DNA from: Isotricha intestinalis
Lineage: Eukaryota > Ciliophora > Litostomatea > Vestibuliferida > Isotrichidae
Reading direction: 5' to 3'
Length of the DNA stretch: 39,507 nucleotides
Assembly: GCA_023807065.1 (NCBI GenBank)
Contig: JAJJLU010003676.1
Location: 1 to 39,507 of the forward strand
The stretch's first letter is position 1. Every line of letters starts with the position of its first letter. A model generated the notes under the pieces. That model saw nothing but the letters and a program-made list of their open reading frames with translations, did no database searches and was not told where the DNA came from. The translations under genes and the position numbers were made by a program. Shown here one piece after another: positions 1 through 12,000 of this stretch.

Positions 1-2706
1 AGAAATAATCAAATCTTTGAATGAAGAAGAATTAAATAAAATAGATGAAAAAATGAAAAAAATTAATGAGATAAAGGAAAAATATAAGGATTTAATTGAG
101 TTAATAAAATAAGTTAAAGATTCTAAATTTTTTTCAATAAAAAAACTCAAGAAAAAGAGGGAGAAAAAGACTAATTTAATGAATAATCGAAATATTAAAA
201 AAAAAAAAAAAATATAATAAAAGATCCAGAAGAAGTGGATAATACTTAGTTAAAACCTTTTTTTTCTTTAAATAATAATGAAATAAAAGATGAAATAAAA
301 AGATTGTTTAATTTTTATGAAGATAATATTGATAATGATTTATTGGAAGTTAAATTCCTTATTGTAATAAATAAAGAAAAACATTATAAAGTAATTTAAA
401 ATATTTTATTTTTCTTAGATAAAAATGAAGCAAATAAAACAACATTTTCTGAAGAATTAAATAATTTTATTGATGAATGTTAAAAAAAGAAAGGTAAATA
501 TGAAATTATTAAAAAATATTTAACTTCTTTTATTAATGAAGGATATTTGATTATCTTGATGAAAATAACAATAAATATTTAGAATTTTTTAAATATTTGG
601 AGAATAAAGAATTAACTATTGCTTTTTTATTAAAAAATATAGAGGAGGCAAATATACTTGAAGAAAGAATCGATCTTTTTGAAACAACTATAACAAATCA
701 AGATATAAATGTATTAAATTTTATTTAGAATTTATTGAAAATATGAACTATGAAAATAAGACAAACATTGAAATATTTAAATATATTAAAGAAAAAATTA
801 AAAACGATATCTCAACTTTAGATAAATTTAAAATACATTCAAATAATTATATTTCTAAAAAGAACTCGACTAAAATTTCGATGAGACAACTTCAGTATTT
901 AAAAACGTTGAAGATAATATAAATACTAGGATTTATTATTTCGACAAAAAAGAGATGATAAAAAAAAAAGCAATCAACAAAATAATGAGGAAGAAAAAAG
1001 ATATGAATATTTATATGTTTTACAATTTAAAATAATAATGAATTTGCTCAAACAAAAGAAAAAGATGAAAAATTAAAAGAAAAACATAGTAAATTAAAAT
1101 ATTTTTATAACTTAGTGGATAAAATTGGAAAAATTAAAATTATGTAGATTCTTTCAGAAATAAGGTTCTCAAATAAATTTATTAATTGAAATTCATTTTT
1201 CATATAATAAAGATAAAAAAAAGGGAATGTTTTATTTGGGAGATTCAGAATATGATATAAAAAATGAAAAAAGTTTTGATAAAATTATTAAATATTTAAA
1301 AAGCATTTCCAATTATTATGATAAATTAAATTCAAAAAAATATAAAGAAGATGAATATATTAGATTTTTTTCTGAAATACAATTATTCTTTATTATTGAA
1401 TATTTAAAAGGAAATAATAATCATAATTCATTTGAACATTATTTTTTAAATGGTGAACCAAAAAAATCATTCAGTAAAAAAAGTGTTTACTAAACACACA
1501 GATAATAGTATAAAAGATTATAATATTTTTTAATGATATTTTACAAAACATTTCAACATATATACAATCTTATTTTATTAATAATTATGATTCTCTTGAA
1601 AAATTTTATAATTTATATAAAGTTATAAATAATGAAAAAGGATTTTTATGATTCTGAAGATTGTTCAATTAAAGAAAGAATCTTAGATATTTTTTTAGAA
1701 TATATAAATGAATATCCTATTTCACAAAATGTTCTTTTAATTAATCATGATACTTCAAATAAAGAAATTGAATCATTTTTATTTAGATCTTTTTTATGTG
1801 AATATCATACATTATTTACCATTGGAATAAATAATTAGACTCTTCTCAAGAAGATTGTATATTGAAAAAAAACAAAGAATTGACTAATTATATAAAAAAA
1901 GAGATAACCTTAAAGATAAGAATTACTCAAAAATAATAGCCAATATCAAAAATGTATTGTTTTTATTTATAAGAATTAATGTTCATTAGATAAAAGAAGA
2001 AATAGTATTAAGACAAATTTTTATACTTGACATAAATGAAATTCAGAAAATTAGAACAGAAAAAAAATTGATAATGTTTGGATTTATACTTCTAATATTA
2101 ATGGAAAATAGAAAAGTTTTTCAATTAAAGAAGATATATATAATAAATTTCAGGGATATTATGTATATTTTCCATTTGGATGATACTTAATAAAATAAAG
2201 AGTTTATAAGAAAGTTAAAAGTTTATTAGATCTAATTAAACAATCTAATTCTAAAAATATATGTATTCACTTAGATCTTTATGAAACTAAACAAAAAAAT
2301 ATTATGAATTATTTTTTATTTTCTTTTTTATTTACAAAATATTAATAAGAATGATGAAAATATTATATATATTAATAGAGAATAAAATATTTATTGAGGT
2401 TCATAATTATTTTATTAATTTTATTGATGGTTATCCAATGTTAAAAATATTTAAAAATGAACAAAAGATAAAATTATTTAAGTAAATTAAGACCATTTGA
2501 ATTTAAAGATTATGAAAATGACTATATTGATTCCATTAAAAAAAGATAAAAGAAAAGGGAAAGATTTATATCCTTTATTCAGTAAAGAAAAAAATGATGA
2601 TTTTATAAAAGAGAATTTTGGAATTGATGAACCTTCATATTATAAAGACAATTTATTAATTCTTTTTAAGTCAACTCAAAAAAAAAAATATAAGATATAT
2701 CAATGA
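1..2706 (+). pseudogene. RNF213-like AAA+ gene relic, truncated at both ends
   Basis: No continuous frame exists here. Short open pieces in all three forward frames, separated by TAA, TAG and TGA stops, read colinearly with the intact RNF213-like protein at 9007-23982. Examples: 1327-1413 (EDEYIRFFSEIQLF) matches residues about 1342-1365 of that protein (NFNYLKFFSGQQLF); 1715-1826 (SQNVLLINHDTSNKEIESF) matches about 1502-1530 (KYSILICNEETTLEELLAF); 2065-2340 matches about 1610-1690, including ICIHLDLYET against YGLHLDLSET; 2590-2690 (FGIDEPSYY) matches about 1864-1880. The relic covers the part before and around the first AAA units and stops before both canonical Walker A sites. It runs off the left edge of the window. 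It is diverged enough not to be a very recent copy. A sequencing artefact is unlikely because stops and frameshifts are spread along the whole stretch while the neighbouring genes are clean. Confidence 0.8.
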
Positions 2707-2794
2707 ATCAGATTTTAATCAATAATCAAAAGTATATATTTTACTATAAATCCTTAATCAAAATTATTAAAGAGAAAATTTTAAAAAAATGTAA

Positions 2795-4582
2795 AATGAA
2801 TTTTCAAATAATGAAATATACGAAGATAGTATTGAAGATAATAATATTGTAAAACATTCAATTTCTTATACTAATTCATTTCAATTTTCAAGAGAAAATA
2901 GAAATTACACAGAACAACCTTGTCTTCAAATTTCAAAACTTTTATCTTTAAACGACAATAAAACAAATCAAGAAAATTTATCAAATTATAATAGCAATGA
3001 TCAACCTATAATAAGCACTTCAAATTTAGATTATAATAATTTATATTCTTTAAATGAAAATAAAGGTTATTATGAAATAAATTCTTTAGAAAGTAATGAA
3101 CATAATGAAAAAATTATTGATGATTTAGAATCTTTCTTAAATTTTCATCAATTAAAAAATGAAAAAAGTCAAAAAGAAAATAATTCATATTTATTTAATA
3201 ATAATTTATCTCAATCTTCAAGTTCTTTCATTGAAAATCCAAACAGAAATTTTTTCACAAAAATAATAGATTTAGATATTATAATAGACACAAAAGAAAC
3301 ATATGATAAACCTTGGGCAGAAATAATCAATAAAATATATATTACTTGTGAAAAAAGAAATTCTTCACTTCAACAAATTTCCTTAGGAAATCAACATACA
3401 TTATGTTTATCAAACGAAGGAAAATTATATTCTTTTGGATGGAATTTTTATTCTCAATGTGGATTAACACCTTATAAAACAGAAGAAAAACATGATAAAA
3501 AATATGAAAATATTAAAATTATAAATCATATAGAAAAAATAAATGAAATATTTCATCCAAATAAAAAAAAATTTACTGGTATAACTTGTGGAGAAGATCA
3601 TTCTATTGTTATTGATGAAGAAGGAAAAATTTTTGGTTTTGGTTTAAATTCTAATGGACAAATATTATTAAATAATAAAATGAAATATGTAAGTAAAATA
3701 ACCAATTTAAAACCTTTTAAAAATGAAAATATAACTAATATTCAAAGTACAAAAGATATAACTTTTGCTTTAAATGAATATGGAGAAGCTTTTATGTGGC
3801 CTTGGAAAAAAGGAAAAAATTTTCAATATTATCCTTTAAAATTATCTTTTAATTATTATCCTAACAATAAAAATGAGATATTTAAAGAAAAAATCTTTTC
3901 CTTTTCATGTGGATATAATTTTGTTATTTTCTTAACAATTAATGGAAATATTTTTTCAATGGGTTCAAATAATAAATTCGGTCAATTAGGTCATGGAGAT
4001 AATTTAATTAAATTAAAACCAACTTTAATAGAATTTTTTTTAAGAAATAATGAAAGAATTGTTCAAATTTCTTGTGGATTAAATCATGTTCTTGCAAAAA
4101 ATGAAAAAGGAAAAATATATTCTTGGGGAATGGGAAAATTTGGTCAATTAGGTTTAGGACAATTATATACGGAAAGTTATATTCCTAAGTTAATTAAATT
4201 TCCTGATAATATATTAAATATTTATCAAGTAAGTTGTGGTTATAGAAGTTCTTATTTTTTAACTGATAAAAATAATATTTTTATGTGCGGCTTTGATGGA
4301 ACTTTTCATAATGTTTTTGTGCCTATTGAAATTAATTTATTGTTAAAATATAGTGAATTAAAAGATAATAAAAATTGGATTTGTAGAATTATGAATTGTT
4401 GGAATAAAAGCTTTTCTGTTTTTTATGTTACTTTTCTTGATTGTCATTTAATTAATGTTGATGATAAAAAAGTTAATAATGTTCTTAATTTAATTTCTAT
4501 GAAATGGATTGATCAATCTTTTTCAAATTCTATTATGGAAGGTATGGATAATTTAAATAATACAATTGATGATAATAAATAA
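2795..4582 (+). CDS. RCC1-repeat (beta-propeller) protein, 5' end unresolved
   Basis: The frame is open from 2795 to the TAA at 4582. RCC1-type blades are visible, with the pattern I-x-CG-x-x-H/N, a hydrophobic strand, G-x-I/L-[YF]-x-[WF]G and GQLG. They lie at about 3370-3465 (ISLGNQHTLCLSNEGKLYSFG), 3575-3665 (ITCGEDHSIVIDEEGKIFGFG), 3895-4005 (FSCGYNFVIF, GQLGHGD), 4057-4160 (ISCGLNHVLA, YSWGMGKFGQLG) and 4225-4300 (VSCGYRSSYF); a weak blade lies near 3730-3810. Six or seven blades would close one propeller. The family often scaffolds protein interactions or acts on small GTPases; no partner can be named here. The first in-frame ATG is at 3680, inside the propeller, so it cannot be the real start. 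An ATG at 2796 lies in another frame and would join by a 44-nt GT-AG intron (2849-2892). An ATG at 2789 is followed at once by TAA. The first 150 or so residues are Asn/Ser/Glu-rich and probably disordered. The gene could also be freshly broken at its 5' end. Confidence 0.75.
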   Translation, partial: NEFSNNEIYEDSIEDNNIVKHSISYTNSFQFSRENRNYTEQPCLQISKLLSLNDNKTNQENLSNYNSNDQPIISTSNLDYNNLYSLNENKGYYEINSLESNEHNEKIIDDLESFLNFHQLKNEKSQKENNSYLFNNNLSQSSSSFIENPNRNFFTKIIDLDIIIDTKETYDKPWAEIINKIYITCEKRNSSLQQISLGNQHTLCLSNEGKLYSFGWNFYSQCGLTPYKTEEKHDKKYENIKIINHIEKINEIFHPNKKKFTGITCGEDHSIVIDEEGKIFGFGLNSNGQILLNNKMKYVSKITNLKPFKNENITNIQSTKDITFALNEYGEAFMWPWKKGKNFQYYPLKLSFNYYPNNKNEIFKEKIFSFSCGYNFVIFLTINGNIFSMGSNNKFGQLGHGDNLIKLKPTLIEFFLRNNERIVQISCGLNHVLAKNEKGKIYSWGMGKFGQLGLGQLYTESYIPKLIKFPDNILNIYQVSCGYRSSYFLTDKNNIFMCGFDGTFHNVFVPIEINLLLKYSELKDNKNWICRIMNCWNKSFSVFYVTFLDCHLINVDDKKVNNVLNLISMKWIDQSFSNSIMEGMDNLNNTIDDNK

Positions 4583-4679
4583 TATAAATAACATATATTA
4601 TATTAATTCAATTATACTTTTAATTATATCAATAATTTAAACATATTATATTTATATTAAAAAAACAAAAAAATAAAAA

Positions 4680-6788
4680 ATGAATCTTAAAAGAATGATA
4701 ATACCATCAAAAAATATAAAATATATAAAATTATGTATAATCTCAGCACAATATGAAATATTAGTAAACTTAGTATATATATTAACATTCTTTCTTTTAA
4801 TATTTCAATTTATAAGTCAAGGAAAATATTTCAGTAATTACGAACTTAGAAGAATGATAAGTTTAGATTTTCAAGAATCAACTTTTTTAGAAATAGAAAC
4901 TGAATTAGACTTCTTATCATATTTAGATACATTAGTATATGACTTATACCAATATGATCCATCAAATAAAGAAAATAGAATTCCAATTTATATTCCCTTA
5001 GGAAATATAAGATTAAAAAAATATTCAATGTCAGCAGATTATTGTTCAAATATAATAAATAAATTTGCAACAAAAGAATACACTTCAACATCAGAAACAG
5101 TAGAAGTTATAAGTAATATATATGAAGACAGTGATTCAAAATGTGGTTATTCATATTTTGGAGGAAAAAATTCAGAATATTTTTCTTCAAAATATAGGAA
5201 ACTTCAAAAAACTTATATGGGACAATATTCTTCTTATAAATTATATACAACTGGAGAAAATTTAGATTTTAATATTGATGATTATGTTTATGATCAAAGT
5301 AAAATTACTAAATTTATTACTGATGATAAAGATATTAAATTTATTGCTATTTTATTTAATTTATATTTTCCTCAAAATGAAAATTATGCTACTGTTATTG
5401 CTGGTGTTGAAGTTATTAATCAATTTAGTTTTCCTTATAAAATATTTAACTCTTCTGTTTTAAAAAAACAAGATTTTCATGATATTTATTTTTTAGTTGT
5501 TTATATTCTTTTTTCTATTGCTGTTGCTTTAAATATTATTAAATTATTTTATGAAATGAATGTTAAATTTATTTTCAGTGTTCATTTATTAACATTTTGT
5601 CATGAAGTTATAAATTTAGTTTTAATTGTTTTTATTTCTCTTTATTTTTCAGCAACAGATGAACAAATATTTTTCGATGATGATAATTTTAATCTTGATG
5701 AACCAATGTTTCATGATTTTACAATAATTTTTTCCTTAAGAGCTTATTGTGGAATTATATTTGCTTTTCTTTTAATGATAATTCCTTTTAGATTTCTTTC
5801 TTTAATTTCTTGGTATCCTAAATTAAGTAGTGTTTTTATTCAATATATTTGTGTTGTTTTTAGAATTTTACCTGGATTATTAATTTATTTTACTATATCA
5901 CTTTTACTTCTTGTTGTTTTTTCTATTATGAATTTTTTTATGTATAATGGACAGTTTATGCTTTTATCTAATATATTAGGAACTTTTACAGATTTATTTA
6001 ATTTAAATTCTATTAAGGATATTAATAATTCTGAAATTTTAGACCATTCATTAGGTAATAATCGATATTTTTTATTATACAATTATATTGAAAATGTAAT
6101 TAAAATTTATTTAATGAGTATATTAATTGCAACTATAACTTTTCTTTTAAGAAAATCAATTAAATTAGAAAGTGAAAAAGAAGATAATGATGTAATGAAT
6201 AAATTAAATGATATAGAAGGAAAATTAACAAATGAAGTTCATCAAATAGATACAGCATTTAAAGATTTTCAAAAGCAAATATTATGGTTAAATATAGGAA
6301 ATAAACCAGATTTATTTAATAGTTATGCAGCATCAAATAAAAGGCTTTTAATATTTACAAAATCTCAGCAAATAATTTCTTTTTTAAAATATTTATTTGC
6401 TATTAAACCTTATATGCAATTTAAGAATTTAAATGATAAATTCGGTATTATTATTCAATGTAGAGCTTTTACTGGAAAAATTAATGATGATGCTCTTGAG
6501 AATATTGATACTTTACTTGATTGGTTAGCTTTTGTTGGTTGTAAAATTCCTATTTTATTATATACTAATGAAAGATTAGAAAGAAATTTAAGAATGAAAA
6601 TTGCTACTAGTTATTTACTTCTTAAATTTTCTAATGCAAAAGAAGATATTGGTGAATTTTTAAAAAATAATACTGAAAATAAAGATGAAATTGATGAAGA
6701 TATTCCTGATAAATTTGGTTATTATATTAAAAAGCAAATCTCTTTTACTTTATATAAAGTTAAAATTATTATTAATTCACAAGAATAA
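4680..6788 (+). CDS. Polycystin (PKD2)/mucolipin-like TRP cation channel
   Basis: A 702-residue integral membrane protein with the six-helix layout of TRPP/TRPML channels. Helix 1 is at about residues 27-45, followed by a loop of some 220 residues (46-267) facing the lumen or outside, which is the hallmark of polycystin and mucolipin channels. Further helices are at about 268-290, 298-324, 346-370 and 389-420. A re-entrant pore stretch with GTFTDLFNL (about 434-442) precedes the last helix at about 473-490. The cytosolic tail has a charged, probably coiled-coil segment (493-533) and then a globular region (541-665) that I cannot assign. Such channels pass Na+, K+ and Ca2+ in cilia, plasma membrane or endolysosomes; location is not deducible here. 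The pore sequence differs from the usual polycystin filter (LGDF-like), so ion selectivity is unknown. The gene follows the RCC1 gene by 97 bp on the same strand. The first ATG after an A-rich leader is used and the stop is TAA. Assignment to TRPP versus TRPML is uncertain. Confidence 0.72.
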   Translation: MNLKRMIIPSKNIKYIKLCIISAQYEILVNLVYILTFFLLIFQFISQGKYFSNYELRRMISLDFQESTFLEIETELDFLSYLDTLVYDLYQYDPSNKENRIPIYIPLGNIRLKKYSMSADYCSNIINKFATKEYTSTSETVEVISNIYEDSDSKCGYSYFGGKNSEYFSSKYRKLQKTYMGQYSSYKLYTTGENLDFNIDDYVYDQSKITKFITDDKDIKFIAILFNLYFPQNENYATVIAGVEVINQFSFPYKIFNSSVLKKQDFHDIYFLVVYILFSIAVALNIIKLFYEMNVKFIFSVHLLTFCHEVINLVLIVFISLYFSATDEQIFFDDDNFNLDEPMFHDFTIIFSLRAYCGIIFAFLLMIIPFRFLSLISWYPKLSSVFIQYICVVFRILPGLLIYFTISLLLLVVFSIMNFFMYNGQFMLLSNILGTFTDLFNLNSIKDINNSEILDHSLGNNRYFLLYNYIENVIKIYLMSILIATITFLLRKSIKLESEKEDNDVMNKLNDIEGKLTNEVHQIDTAFKDFQKQILWLNIGNKPDLFNSYAASNKRLLIFTKSQQIISFLKYLFAIKPYMQFKNLNDKFGIIIQCRAFTGKINDDALENIDTLLDWLAFVGCKIPILLYTNERLERNLRMKIATSYLLLKFSNAKEDIGEFLKNNTENKDEIDEDIPDKFGYYIKKQISFTLYKVKIIINSQE

Positions 6789-7730
6789 TTTTTTTTTATT
6801 AAGAAATATAAAATTAAAAACAAAATTAACAGAAATTAAAAATTCAAATGTAAAATCAATAAAATCATATTTCAATCTTTTAAACGCAACTGATTCTTTT
6901 AAAAAAATGATAAAGATTATACAATAGACTCAAAAAGGAATAAGAAATTTTCAGATATTCATTCTTTGTTAAATGATGATAGAAACCAAAAAATTTGTCA
7001 AATTCCAGAAAATGATATATTAAAAGATGAAGTAGGTGAAGAAGTATAAAAATTAAAAGAATTTAAATCTCAAGTTCAAAAGCAAGATTAAGAGTGAAAG
7101 AATAAGCTTTTTAATATCTTTAGAAAAATTAGAGAAACAAGAAAATAAATTACCTTATTTTATCCAAAAAACATTCTTAAAATAAGAGAGAATAATGAAA
7201 AAGAATTAATTGCTGAAAGATTAATTTATAATAGGAGGTATTATGTGATAATTATAATATTCCTACTTCAAGAAAAACTATTGTATTAACTCATAATTCA
7301 ACAAAATCTGAATACCCTTACTAAAACTATTTCTAATATAAGAAGTACAAGAAATAAAATAAGCATGATAAGATTTTTTATCTTAAAACAAAAAAGAAAA
7401 ATTTTTAAATTTTCTTTCTGATTTTTCAAATTTAAATGACAATATAAATAATAAAAAAGTAACAAATATATTTTTGAAGATAAATTAACAAAAAAATTAT
7501 TATAAAGATAATGTAGTTTTCATTTTAAAAATAATGAAATTAATTCTAGAATAAGTGAAAATGATAAAAAATATTTCTGTGGAAAAAAAAGGAAAAATCA
7601 ATCTTTTATTATTCATTTTGAAATTGAAAGTAATTTTTCAAGAAAAAGAATATTTGATAAATAATTTATTTATTGAAGACAATTATTTATTTGGAAATGA
7701 AGAAAGAAAAAGGAAGTGATATTTTTTATA
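6789..7730 (+). pseudogene. Decayed coding sequence, family not recognised
   Basis: Just after the channel gene the strand carries protein-like pieces in shifting frames: about 6824-6915 (KSYFNLLNATDSF), 6906-7046 (KFSDIHSLLNDDRNQKICQ and an acidic stretch), 7085-7185 (SERISFLISLEKLEK then LPYFIQKTFLK) and 7190-7320. Stops interrupt every frame within about 50 codons. The composition (mixed charged and hydrophobic residues, few long homopolymers) is that of former coding DNA rather than of the very A/T-rich spacer that follows. It may be an old C-terminal extension of the channel or a separate gene; I cannot tell which. Confidence 0.4.
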
Positions 7731-8030
7731 ATTTTATTCATTTGTTTTTTATTTTTTATTATATTGAAAAATAATAAATTAAATTTTTACAATTCATTTA
7801 AATAAAATAAGAACAATAAAATAAATGAAATTAAAGTAAAATAATATAATTAATATTTAAACTTTATCAATTTTTAGAAAAACATGTTAATTAAAATCAA
7901 ACATTTATTACTTAATTAATTTATACTAAAATAAAATTAAACATAAACTTCAAAAAAATAAAAAACCTTTTAATAGAATACATTATAATTTATATATATA
8001 TTATTAAAGAAAAATAAATCCTATAATAAA
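7731..8030. other. AT-rich spacer without visible genes
   Basis: About 300 bases of nearly pure A/T with no frame open for long on either strand. I see no RNA gene, repeat or conserved motif. Confidence 0.5.
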
Positions 8031-8340
8031 ATCATAAATTTAGAATTAAGTAAATTACCATATTATAATAAATATATAAGTGATTTATCAGAAGATTTAT
8101 TAATGAAACAAATTATAGTAGTTTTATTAATAATATTAAATTATCAATTTCAATATAATATTGTGTATAATAATCTTCAAATAATAAATCAAGACTTCCT
8201 TATAGCGATTTAACTTAATAATAATAAAGGTGATAATGAAAATAAAGAAATAAAGAAAAAAATTAATAAAAAAATAAAAAGTGATATTAAGGCTAATAAT
8301 TCTGAAGTTTTTACTGAAATTTATACAAAATTTTTATAGA
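8031..8340 (+). pseudogene. Short coding relic with one internal stop
   Basis: One forward frame reads about 100 codons with only a single TAA (near 8212): an N-terminal piece with LSKLPYYNKYISDLSEDLL and a hydrophobic segment, then a Lys/Asn-rich piece ending at a TAG near 8339. There is no plausible start codon at its head. It could be the remains of a small membrane-associated protein. The family is not recognised. Confidence 0.3.
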
Positions 8341-9006
8341 TATTTTTTTTTGAATGTATTTTTTTCATTATTTATTTATTTTAAATATGATTAGTTAGAT
8401 AAGGAAATCAGATGCATTTTCTATTGTTTTAATTATCTCATATATGTATTCGTGTTAATTCTCTTTATATATAATCTAAATTTAATATTCTAATTGCAAA
8501 CACACAGTATTAATATTATTTAAAAGTATTTTTCATAATTTTATATACTTATTTTTAGTTAAGATAATAATAAAATAATTATAAAATAAATCTTTCTTGT
8601 TTTTAAAGACATATAAATGATAGGATATATAAAAAGAGGGTCCAATTTGTAAATTTTTTCATAGGTTAATTACCTTTTATCCCATTCTAAAAGGAAATAA
8701 ATACCCTAAAATACTATAAAATTCCTTTTATTAATTATTAACTAACAATATCTATTCTATTTTATTAAAAGATTTTAAATTTAAAACAGTTGGTTTCAAT
8801 AAATAGATTCACAATTAATCTATCTCTTTTTTTATAAAGAAACACTTTAAAAGTTATATTTTTAAATATTTTACAATATTATTTATAAAATATTATCAAA
8901 TTCTTGAACATTTTTTAAAATTATTATTTTTAAAAAAATCCTTTTAAATAAAAAATAGTTTAAAAATGAATTTTCAACACTTTATTTTTTTTGTTTATTT
9001 AATTAA
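8341..9006. other. 5' flanking region of the RNF213-like gene
   Basis: About 660 bases with no open frame. This stretch must hold the promoter and leader of the large gene at 9007, but no element can be pointed to with confidence. The portion at 8620-8730 is less A/T-biased than its surroundings and contains an 8-base inverted repeat (AAAAGGAA at 8689, TTCCTTTT at 8722), which could be chance in such DNA. The sequence just before the ATG is T-rich and then AATTAA. Confidence 0.4.
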
Positions 9007-12000
9007 ATGAGTACTATTGAAAAAGTAGATATTAATTCACTTCCTGAAGAAATACTACTTAAATTATTAGAATTATCATCAAAAGATAAAAAAACACATG
9101 AAGAAATAATAAATTGTTTTAAGAATAATCCAGAATTATTCCAACTTTTTAAAGATTATCCCAAAGAAGCTATAGAATATCTTGATAATCAATTTTTCTT
9201 TCTATCAATAATTAAAAAGCCTACAAAAACATTAGAAATAATGAAAAGAAATATTATGGAAAAAATTGAAGAAGAATATTATAAACTTTATTTTATAATT
9301 ATAATACATCAAAAAGATTTTGAAGATATAATAGCATATGTTGATAAGGAAGAATGTAAAATTTTAGCTAAAATTTATCTTGAGGATAAAGGTGAAAAAT
9401 ATTTCCAAATATTATATCAAGTAAAAATAAAAGAATTAACTGAATTTAGCCACATTCAACTTTTTTCAAAAAAATATAATCAATATTTTGAAAATGAAAA
9501 AAGAATTGAAAAAGCAAATAAAGGTATCTTAATAATTTTTGAAAACCATAATTTCAAAACAAATTCCGAAATTAAACCTCCAAGAACTTTATCATTTAAG
9601 AATATGAAATCAGAGTATAATGCATTTTTTTCTTTTGCAAAAAATTCAAATGTTATGGAATCAAATGAAAAATTTAAGGAAAAACTATTTTTAGAAGGCT
9701 TTGAACAAATAAAAAAAGTAAAAAATTCATCATATTCAAAATATTCAATCAATTTTTTTCTTGAAGTTTTATCATTTGTTTTTGATAATATAGAACAATT
9801 TAATAAAGTAATATTATTGTTTGATATAAAGTATATAGAAGATAATTATTTTTTTGAAAATGTTAAACCAATTTTTCAAGAATTATTGCAAATAAGAGAA
9901 CAGTTTATAGGTAAACTCCAACCTGAAATTAGTTTAAATTTAGATTCTTTAATTTCTATTGGATATTTATTATTGCCTAATATAAAATCAGGAATTGAAT
10001 TTATTCTTAAATCTTCTTATAAACAAACCTTATTAAATTATATTATTGAAAATCTTAATTTCTTTAATAAAAAGATTTATGATAAAAGTTTCATAAAGTT
10101 TTTGTTAGATAATTGTGAAAGAAATGATAATAATATGAATAATATTATTTCTAAAACTTCGACGTTTATAGATTATATAAAATTAATTTATGAGAATATA
10201 GAACTTTTCAAAAACATAACATTTGAAATTAATTTTGAAAAAATTGTAAATGAAGAATATTGGGAACAAGAAGATAATATTTCAAAAATTATTGAAATAA
10301 TAAAAAAATGTAAAAAATCTGTTTTATATAATTGTTCAATGTTAAATAAACATTTTATTGATAACATTTCAATACAAAAAAGAAATGAATTATACAAATT
10401 ATTAGAAGAAAATGAAAATGATCCTATAAAAAAATCTATGATTGAAACAGATTTTAAAGAAGTAAATTATAATGAAGAAATAATTAATTCAATTGGGATT
10501 ATTTTGACTGAATATCCTAATAGATATGACAATGTTTTTGATAAATTAAGAAAAATAAACTTACAAAAATTAACTCCTAAAATGTTTTCAAAATTTAAAA
10601 ATATTTTTAAAAAATTTAAGTTTTATACAAGAACAGGAAAATATGATCAAAATAATTATGATAAAAATTTTTTTTTTCTAATATTGGATAAATTAGAGAA
10701 CATTTTTGAATTTCATAAAATATTATGGAATTTATTTGATTCAAATATTTTATACAACTTTTCAAAATTTGAATCTGATAAATTATTAGAAAAATATTGG
10801 AAATTATTCTCTAGGGAAAAAATTGAAAATTTAAGTAAAAATTTAAATGAAATCACAAGTGAAATTTTTCTTTGGTGTAATAAAAATATTCCAGATCCAA
10901 ATTCATTTCTTTTTGATTTGGAAAAGATAATAAATAAAGATGAAAAAAAAATTAATGAATCATATATAAATAAATTATATGTGGATTTTTTGAAATTATC
11001 TTATATAGAAAAACCAATAAAAGACTATTTATTAAATTATTTATTAAAAAGAATAATAAAACTGGATAAAGAATCATTAGAAAAATTATTAAATATAGAA
11101 GAAGTAACACAAAGCATTCTTCAATATTTAAATAAAGAATATAAACTCACAAAACAAGATTTTTTTAAAAAAAAATCCGATAATTTAAACTTATTTAAAT
11201 TAATTCAATCAATTACAAAAAAATCTTATTTAAAAAATTCACTTTACTATGAAAAATCAACAGAACTTTTTCAAAAAATTAGATTTGAACTTGAAACCTT
11301 TAATTGTACATATCAAGAATTAATTACAATTTCTGAATTTTTTGAAGATGAATTTAAAAGTAAAATATTGAAAATTGATGGCTTGGAAAATCCTTTAAAA
11401 AAAGAAATAATTAAAAAAATAAATGAATATGAGGACATCAATAAAAAATTATCTGATGTAAAAGAATATTTTAAAAAAATTGAAATAACAGATAATAAAG
11501 ATAAAATATTCAATCAAAAATTAAATAAATTCAATGAAATTAAAAATAATTCATCACTTCAAATAATTGAGCAAAAATTAAATGAAGACAGATTTTTAAT
11601 TCATTTAAATGAAATTTTTGAAAGAGCAAAACATTTTCAAATTATTGAACAATTTGAAATTGGAAAAATGTTTATAAAACTTGTTAAATTAAAAATAGAA
11701 AAAGAAGAATCAAAATTTGAAGAAATTATTACTAATTTAAATGAAATAAAAAATATATTTGATAAAGAAACTTTGTTTCAAATTAGTGAAGGAAAATTAA
11801 TCAAATATCTTAATTTATTTAATAATGAAAAATCGTTTTTAGAAGAATTAAAAAAATTAAAACAATTTTTTGAAATAGAAGATAAAGAAAATGATGAAAT
11901 GATAGAATATTTGAAATATAATTTTAGAAAAGAAAGGATAAAAAATATAGTTTTGAGTTATTCGAATACAATTGAAAATTTAGGCTTAAAAAAGATTATG

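Noticed and set aside
1227..1838. Two short forward ORFs (88 and 68 residues) as separate small genes
   Set aside because: Both are open pieces of the RNF213-like relic and align in order with the intact protein.
1..2794. In-frame TAA/TAG read as Gln (ciliate-type code), making the relics intact genes
   Set aside because: The intact genes use CAA throughout without internal TAA or TAG over more than 10,000 codons, and the relics also contain TGA stops and frameshifts. TAA and TGA end real genes here.
4846..5091. 81-residue minus-strand ORF opposite the TRP channel
   Set aside because: It is a shadow of the channel frame with a Leu/Tyr-rich composition and no motif.
8689..8729. Inverted repeat AAAAGGAA / TTCCTTTT as a regulatory hairpin
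   Set aside because: An 8-base stem with a 25-base loop is expected by chance in DNA this rich in A and T, and nothing else supports it.
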